From Apoderus coryli (lineage: Eukaryota; Arthropoda; Insecta; Coleoptera; Attelabidae), in the NCBI GenBank assembly GCA_911728435.2, contig OU452202.1:11821135-11885134 (forward strand): a DNA stretch of 64,000 bases, given 5' to 3'. This document shows, one piece after another, positions 60,801 through 64,000 of the stretch. The first letter of the stretch is position 1, and each line of letters opens with the position of its first letter. The position numbers were made by a program, and so were the translations under genes. The notes beneath the pieces were generated by a model that was not told the origin of the DNA, did not search any database, and saw only the letters and a program-made list of their open reading frames with translations.

Positions 60801-63800
60801 GCTAAAACTCATAAAGCATATATTTGTCTCTTTGTGTGTTTTGCTACTAAAGCAATTCACATAGAACTTGCATCAGATCTAAGCACGGAAGCTTTCTTGG
60901 CAGCATTGCGACGATTCATTGGTCGTCGTGGTCGTGTATCGCATTTATATAGCGATTGTGGCACCAACTTTGTGGGTGCAAATAAATACATTTCAGATAT
61001 AATGAAAGACGTTGCCATGCAAGAATCCATTGATTGGCATTTTAACCCTCCAAGTGCCCCCCATTTTGGTGGCATTTGGGAAAGCGGAATAAAAGCTGCT
61101 AAAACCCATCTTTATCGTGTTATCGGATCTCAGATTCTCACATATGAGGAGCTAAACACTGTTTTAGTACAGGTTGAAAGTATCTTAAACTCTCGCCCAA
61201 TCTCGCCATTAAGTTCTGACCCAACCGATTTGTCGGTCTTATCGCCCGGTCATTTTCTCACATTAGAGCCACTTAGTTGCTTACCCGATCCCGATTTAAC
61301 CCATTTTAAAATTAATCGTCTTGACAGATGGCAGCTTTTACAACGTTTTCAAGCTGATTTCTGGGCCAGATGGCATAAAGAGTATTTGCATACGCTGCAA
61401 CAAAAATCAAAATGGACCACTGATTGTCCTGTTAAATTGGGTGATATGGTCATTTTAAAAGATGATTGTTTGTCTCCATTAAAATGGATGATTGGCCGAA
61501 TATCTGACTTAAACTATGGTTCAGATGGAGTAGCGAGAGTGGCTTCAGTAAAAACAAAAAATGGTCTATTTAAAAGACCTTTAGTAAAACTTTGTCCGTT
61601 GCCTATTAATTCTCAATAATTTTTTTTTATTTTGCAATAATTAGTTTTAAAATAATATTTTAAGGTCGGTGGTATGTTCCGTGACGTACCAATGTACATA
61701 TATTTTCTAACATATGATTGTAATTCTTAATATTTTTATTATAATTGTTGGTAGCTAACTTACGCATTTCTCGAATTCCCCTCGTATTTGCAATTTAGCG
61801 TATATTAGTGCAAATTTACCTACACACGCATAGTTAATGTTTAAATGAGAAATATTTATCTGTTGTTGTTTTTTTTTTTCTTTATATACTTGGCAGTGGT
61901 ATGTTTTCGTTCGGCCTCTTGTAGATGAATATGAGTGGTAGTAGCAGAAGTTAACATTTTCGCTCCCTTTAAGAACAATAATTTGATACATGCTAAGTGT
62001 TGTTGTGATTGTGCAATTTGGTATTGTTATTGACTGACCGCTTGTGACATCTTGGTGGTTGCTGTTGAATTGGATAAGCAGAGCCGGCTCTTATCATCTA
62101 CCCTGCTGAAGACAAGAAGGTAAGAGGCCATTATTTTGATATTGCTGCCAAGGTTTCACTAACTTGTTCATTTCGCTTTTACTCAAACAAAGAGTCTTTA
62201 TTTTTTTCAACTTGTTTGTTGTTGATTATATTATATAATACCATTCTTTTATACCTTCCGGTTATATCTAAGTTGTCAAACAATAAGTTTTATTTAACAT
62301 TCAAACTTGTAGGAGAGACTAGGAATATTTGATACAGTTAGTATTGAAAATAAATAATATATACTGGGTGTACAGATAAGAAAGGCCGGCTCTATTTCGA
62401 AAACTAATTATGTTACAGTTTTAGGAATATTCTTTTTTTAGTAAAAGCGGACAAGGGAAATCGCTCAAAATAGTTTTAGTTTCCTAAAATGGCCGCTAGA
62501 GGCCGTAAATCTAACTCTAAATTGGAAAACACTGTTTACTTAAAAATGTACTTATATATAAATATTATTTTCTTCTTGAACCCGTTTTTATTATTTCACA
62601 ATGGATTTTTTTCTTGCGATAGGTTCTAATTAAAAGACACCAACCAACTCCTGTTTCACATGTCAGACAACAACAACGTTTCGGCAATTCATAATTGCAC
62701 ACACATTGTATGAAAAATTGAATGCCTGTGATGAACAGTAGACGATTTAGTCAATAATGTACCTGAAGAAGGCAATTAGGCATTTCCGAAACGTTGTTGT
62801 TGTCTGCCATGTGAAATAGGAGTTGGTTTCACTTACAATGTGTTGTAATTAGAACCTCATCCCAAGAAAAAAAATCCATTATGATATACTTATATTACGT
62901 AAGTGTTAAACTTAATGAGAATGATCTAACTACAATTTTAAAACTTTTTCACATAAACCTTTTTTCCCTATCTTCTTAAATAAATGGTGCAGTTCCCGAA
63001 GAATGTTGGTTTGGAAAAAGTTATCTAATTTTCTTATGGATAGTCCGATTTTAATAAAATTAGGCTCAGTATAAAGGTAATATTTGGGAGTATCAAGGAA
63101 AGTATTGGTGCTTTTATTTATTTTCTATATATATCCGCTAGATGGAGCTATACAACAATGTTTCTGATTTTGTCAATTTTCTTAGAAAAATCGAATGGAA
63201 TGGTATATTAGTATTCACTAGATGGAAAGAGCATGTAATAATAAAGAAAACAGTGAAAACCGGAAGTCTCTATCTTTTTCCTGTCGACTAAATTTAACAT
63301 TCAATAAATTTTTATAAAATTAATAGTGAGCTATGATAAAAAAAAAACACTCACGTTGTTATGGCAACGAAGTTAATGTCAATGTCAAATATAATTAATA
63401 TATTCTCAAATTAGTCTGTGGATTTATTTCTTTTGTGTTACAATTGGTTTTTTAATTAAAAATGCCTATTACCAGCGAAGAAGCATTTGATTTGTTGTCG
63501 GTTATTTCTAGTGCGTCAAAAATGCTTTCAGGGAAGGTAGGAATGTGGGTAATCCATTTTCTTCCATGTAAACGGCTTTCTAAAGTAAATAAGTACATTT
63601 TGAAGAGTTTCTACTAAATTGTATGGGTGGTTTGAAACATGTATTAGGGCTCCTTCAACTTACTGCATTTTTTCTCCTACTTTTTTTCTTAAATTAAGGA
63701 TACACCAGATATAACCTATAATTTTCTCAACATTGTGGAGTTTATGTCGTTAAATTGTGCTAGGTTTAAACTTAGTGTATACTAGGCAGGTCTGAGGTTT

Positions 63801-64000
63801 TTGTTGTGAGCGGTGAGAATGTAGAGGTTGATAACTGACTTTCCCTGATCGAGGGTGTATCATAAAAGCTTGTATGTGTATATTTACCATTAGTTAGTAA
63901 TATTTTTGTGGTTTGCATTTACCAGTAACTCTTTATTTTTATTTATAGGATATTTTTAATGATGTTAACAGACAACCAGTATATCAATCTTTCTGGAGAA
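48854..64000 (+). CDS. PARN: poly(A)-specific ribonuclease PARN (partial at 3' end)
   Basis: DEDDh-family deadenylase that shortens mRNA poly(A) tails and trims small RNAs. In-phase exons: 48854-48872, 48940-49135, 49196-49353, 49662-49809, 51297-51579, 51781-51902, 54746-54864, 55366-55546, 63949 to the window edge; 426 residues are visible. Start MEVTKENFNTTLPQIQQAI aligns with the PARN N-terminus. Catalytic residues are all present: D and E in SIDCELTGL, D in ILDTKYMSS, H and D in HEAGFDAYITG. NFYIFRKPINRS and SIDFLTNHGFDFNKLFKQG are PARN signatures; exon 5 covers the R3H-like insertion. The last exon begins IFLMMLTDNQYINLSGE, after which the RRM should follow outside the window. The start of exon 8 (55366 or 55372) is not certain. 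Intron 8 is 8.4 kb because of a BEL/Pao insertion. PNLDC1 is the alternative, but the core motifs favour PARN. Confidence 0.94.
50137..50975 (+). repeat. interspersed repeat B, copy 1 (PARN intron 4)
   Basis: GTGTACAGATAAGAAAGG through GTTATGGCAACGAAGTTAAT is repeated at 62366-63395 in the same orientation. This copy has an internal tandem duplication: ACACTGTTTACTTAACAATA occurs at 50301 and again at 50457 (period 156 bp). No coding capacity. Confidence 0.8.
52184..52922. mobile_element. TIR element in PARN intron 7
   Basis: Left TTTGTTTTGGTTGCGAA and right (reverse complement) CTTTGTTTTGGTTCGAA form inverted termini. Subterminal GTTCTAGAAC/GAACTG words recur at both ends. A 30-codon ORF at 52426 (MESQEYAKTFSSISLPSNEL) is intact, but no transposase is present. 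Non-autonomous. Confidence 0.55.
52990..53590 (+). pseudogene. P-element/THAP-type transposase relic
   Basis: Reads SMRRLTAIDMNVLGVVSDQK, then NFQKLVKNI, CFFVDDKNHFLFDVPHLL, then after frameshifts DEHIFP-like and FHKMKVKHACQVLSQSTSVV, then DFKLLLSDGNFVDKMNILFN. These are successive blocks of P-element-type transposases (xVVSDQxxNxxxL, ixDxPHLLKxxRNN, VKxAxQVFSxxVA). The THAP domain and C-terminus are missing and the frame is broken. It follows directly on the TIR element 52184-52922. Confidence 0.8.
53765..54140. repeat. 188-bp tandem duplication within the LINE relic
   Basis: CATGTTGGTGTTCGTCTACG starts at 53765 and again at 53953. The two units differ at only about two positions in what I compared (AATAGATATACACCATC versus AACAGATATACACCTTC), so the duplication is recent relative to the LINE. 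Confidence 0.9.
53765..54440 (+). pseudogene. LINE ORF2 fragment with tandem duplication (PARN intron 7)
   Basis: Reads MVNRNKTVLIQFNRYTPSLD, VRILGVVVDEKLSWLHHIDD, LCKKLNQHSFLLYSLKGNIN, SWGRSCEINNVFVLQRRIIR and CRDAFKKERILTGACIY. This is the post-RT region of a jockey/CR1-like ORF2. The first 188 bp (53765-53952) is repeated immediately (53953-54140). Confidence 0.85.
55564..55568 (+). repeat. 5-bp target site duplication (left)
   Basis: AAGAG directly precedes the 5' LTR and AAGAG directly follows the 3' LTR (62190-62194). Five bases is the usual BEL/Pao duplication. Confidence 0.9.
55569..56083 (+). repeat. 5' LTR of BEL/Pao element
   Basis: 515 bp, starting TGTTCCGTGACG and ending ACTCAAACA. 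Same length and, by eye, same sequence as the 3' LTR. A TATATA word (about 55777) after a T-run may be the promoter. Confidence 0.95.
56088..56105 (+). other. primer-binding site (tRNA-Tyr type)
   Basis: TGGTCCTTCGAGCCGGAT, 4 nt after the 5' LTR, is the complement of a tRNA 3' end ...CTCGAAGGACCA. The CCTTCGA acceptor sequence is that of eukaryotic tRNA-Tyr. Confidence 0.75.
56424..61619 (+). CDS. BEL/Pao gag-pol polyprotein, 1731 aa
   Basis: One uninterrupted frame. Gag region: DUF1759-type domain (about 120-270; KLPQVDIPKFSG then FTHLRNSL), zinc-knuckle cluster of Cys/His (about 342-410; CPFC, CINCF, CKNC, CKVC with RHHTLLH). Aspartic protease: IIIDSGSEVSFIT (about 480; active-site DSG). 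Reverse transcriptase: LRVVFDASAK (about 770) to the YIDD box (about 889). RNase H: FCDAAERAYASVVYF and AWSDSTVALAWIKSS (about 1061-1155). Integrase: HHCC finger (about 1372-1415), then catalytic D in GVDYGGPF, D in YSDCGTNF and E in GGIWESG. A C-terminal DUF5641-type domain (about 1635-1725) completes the order typical of BEL/Pao. No key residue is missing. ATG is preceded by TTGAC, and the leader from the PBS is about 320 nt. Confidence 0.95.
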   Translation: MSNTNKIKQHLALRDADVYELAEIKTRAFTAVEDEAARSIFKVLYKRVAVIHDDFVKNNSSLIALLATTENPDLELHKNIRNQFVIDCAEIESIYDRLFVKQTVVLPPEPAGESNLRHIKLPQVDIPKFSGLYTDYKTFIDIFDSLVHNNPTLSNIEKFTHLRNSLTGSALKLVSRKALTDENYAQAYASLTKNYQNKRMIANSYYKNLDSCSKLKPNPSADDLRTLVEIFEENIAAFDCLDFPIGEWDFLLYHMILNRLDDDTISKFEFEISTNDKDYIPSFETLVKFITRRCNALDSVEASQSHSLSRKPNGKPNFSKFTIDKQRHSSSSFFANTQSVPLCPFCSNSHRIYECPDFHKKSTRDRFSFIKQRNLCINCFGSRHSCKNCKSKDSCKVCKQRHHTLLHFDDHITSNVNRPSPQNSTPVENIPSTSQGHTVTTLHATPHISPTGNNRCSSVLLSTAIVEIVNSRGTYEKCRIIIDSGSEVSFITQKCAHRLGLVISPTNIAVNGVGEMRSSTSLGGVTCTIRPVNKQYPRFAFDAFVLSKICTYLPPQKLDSRSWSHISNLNLADPSFEVPSSIDVLIGAELFPQILLNGKICGDSSQPYALNTIFGWILIGKLSTHLPSQINTFFCSSDLSNLDNTLKSFWELENVPAVKCVAPDDAACEQHYSQNSFRDETGRYTVALPFREPIPNFGDTRSLALRRFLSLERRLIIDSNLYSSYCTFMKDYLDSGHMELCTIDTSENSYFIPHHCVLKPESITTKLRVVFDASAKVPGYPSLNDSLYVGEKLQNDITSVLLNFRFHAYAFTADIKQMYRQILVSPEHRNYQKILWRFSPNDQIQEFKLNTVSFGISSAPFLALRTLKQLSADEKLHFPAACRALDTDVYIDDIVTGSDSVDGALALRKELIELLKGAGFSLHKWSSNDPQILANLSEDNLWAKTLSFDLEKDNVVKILGLQWHPLIDSFSYTVQPFNRPCTKRTILSELARIYDPLGFLAPLSVVAKLLMQHIWTLGLDWDDPTPPIVENHWKQFKQELPLFEKFNLPRRLIENNYFSCEIHAFCDAAERAYASVVYFRVFTASNIYKTFFVCAKSKVAPLKRVSLPRLELCAAVLLSDLFKFVLSTFAGKIRFTKFYAWSDSTVALAWIKSSPHRWKSFVSNRVSHIQENAPPNIWHHISSTQNPADCATRGLLPSELINHPLWWKGPNFLNQSETWPEHPDITNENSALIDNEHRNIALAVFSNFDALDNLLERFSSLNKIQRIVAYVLRFLDNLKSRNATTGPLTNSEKQSALQALVQRAQETAFADDLYKLKRGRVISKPLRKLSVFLDTHGLVRVGGRLKNSDLEYDQKYPYLLPRVCRLTDLIIEEYHKKYSHPGIQTLQYLLSQNFWILAPKRAIKNVVSKCLKCWRLKPSHFQPPMGNLPFSRVSQLKAFSHSGVDYGGPFHITLGKHRGAKTHKAYICLFVCFATKAIHIELASDLSTEAFLAALRRFIGRRGRVSHLYSDCGTNFVGANKYISDIMKDVAMQESIDWHFNPPSAPHFGGIWESGIKAAKTHLYRVIGSQILTYEELNTVLVQVESILNSRPISPLSSDPTDLSVLSPGHFLTLEPLSCLPDPDLTHFKINRLDRWQLLQRFQADFWARWHKEYLHTLQQKSKWTTDCPVKLGDMVILKDDCLSPLKWMIGRISDLNYGSDGVARVASVKTKNGLFKRPLVKLCPLPINSQ
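61661..61674 (+). other. polypurine-like tract before 3' LTR
   Basis: TAAGGTCGGTGGTA immediately precedes the TG of the 3' LTR. It is G-rich but broken by pyrimidines, so it is a weak polypurine tract. Confidence 0.5.
61675..62189 (+). repeat. 3' LTR of BEL/Pao element
   Basis: 515 bp, TGTTCC...CAAACA, same length as the 5' LTR with no difference noticed in a line-by-line reading. Confidence 0.95.
62366..63395 (+). repeat. interspersed repeat B, copy 2 (PARN intron 8)
   Basis: Same order of words as 50137-50975, without the 156-bp internal duplication, but split by a foldback insertion at about 62560-62884. The two copies lie in the same orientation in different PARN introns about 12 kb apart. 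Confidence 0.8.
62598..62884. repeat. foldback element inside repeat B copy 2
   Basis: CACAATGGATTTTTTTCTTG with GGTTCTAATT on the left is inverted at AATTAGAACC with CAAGAAAAAAAATCCATT on the right. Second paired words are CAACTCCTGTTTCACATG and CATGTGAAATAGGAGTTG, and CAACAACAACGTTTCGG with CCGAAACGTTGTTGTTG. The right arm contains CTGAAGA followed by CCGAAACGTT, recalling a hammerhead core. No ORF. Confidence 0.75.
63396..63948. other. end of PARN intron 8
   Basis: Contains an open stretch beginning ATG at 63463 (MPITSEEAFDLLSVISSASK) ending at a donor-like GTAGG near 63537. It has no PARN homology and no partner exon, so it is left as non-coding. Confidence 0.4.

Larger units (their letters stand above)
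55569..62189 (+). mobile_element. full-length BEL/Pao LTR retrotransposon
   Basis: 6621 bp with 515-bp LTRs, 5-bp target duplications, primer-binding site, one gag-pol ORF and a purine-rich stretch before the 3' LTR. It is inserted in sense orientation in PARN intron 8; the 5' LTR begins 22 nt after the splice donor at 55547. Equal LTRs and the uninterrupted ORF indicate recent insertion and possible mobility. No env-like ORF is seen. Confidence 0.95.

Noticed and set aside
1..64000. CRISPR array, bacterial operon or prophage content
   Set aside because: No spaced direct repeats of that type and no prokaryotic genes; gene structure is clearly that of an insect.

Overview
The window is AT-rich nuclear DNA from an insect; the order cannot be fixed from sequence alone. 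Evidence for this is GT-AG introns interrupting well-conserved animal genes, an insect-type Roundabout receptor with CC0/CC1 motifs, degenerate CCTAA/CCCAA-type arrays, and a dense load of arthropod transposon remnants (BEL/Pao, non-LTR fragments, Tc1/mariner, P-element, DUF4817-type, TIR/foldback elements).

Four protein-coding genes are well supported. (1) A Roundabout receptor (robo2/3 type), plus strand, 16741-22076: Ig2 to Ig5, three FN3 domains, transmembrane segment and short CC0/CC1 tail; the Ig1 and signal-peptide exons lie outside the window. (2) A kraken/SERHL-like alpha/beta hydrolase, minus strand, six exons, 41643-36396, with transposons filling its two large introns. (3) RRP40/EXOSC3 of the RNA exosome, intronless, minus strand, 48053-47367. 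(4) PARN, the poly(A)-specific deadenylase, plus strand, from 48854 off the right edge, nine exons visible with all DEDDh catalytic residues. RRP40 and PARN are head to head across 800 bp, so two 3'-to-5' RNA-decay factors probably share a promoter region. A possible small coiled-coil gene starts at 30828.

Layout: 1-14180 is non-coding with LINE scraps, one copy of an interspersed repeat carrying a tRNA-like block, and a 680-bp foldback with hammerhead-like arms. 14181-16694 is a TIR (CACTA-like) element with a decayed zinc-finger sequence and a nested TIR element around a 53-bp minisatellite; it ends about 50 bp before robo exon Ig2. 22077-30800 is the robo 3' flank with decayed LINE and DUF4817 transposase pieces. 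33045-35262 holds a TIR element and a second copy of the tRNA-like repeat, split by an insertion whose inverted arms each encode a hammerhead ribozyme. 42494-44926 is a nested long palindrome. 46946-47222 is a third hammerhead-bearing copy. 49810-63948 (PARN introns) holds two copies of an 0.85-kb repeat, a P-element transposase relic, a LINE relic with a 188-bp tandem duplication, and a full-length BEL/Pao retrotransposon.

The most notable items are: the inverted pair of compact type I hammerhead ribozymes (34834-34878 minus, 34917-34961 plus) with a truncated third copy; the BEL/Pao element with equal-length, apparently identical LTRs, a 5-bp target duplication and one uninterrupted 1731-codon ORF, inserted 22 nt inside a PARN splice donor; and the nested palindrome that could be transcribed into long hairpin RNA.
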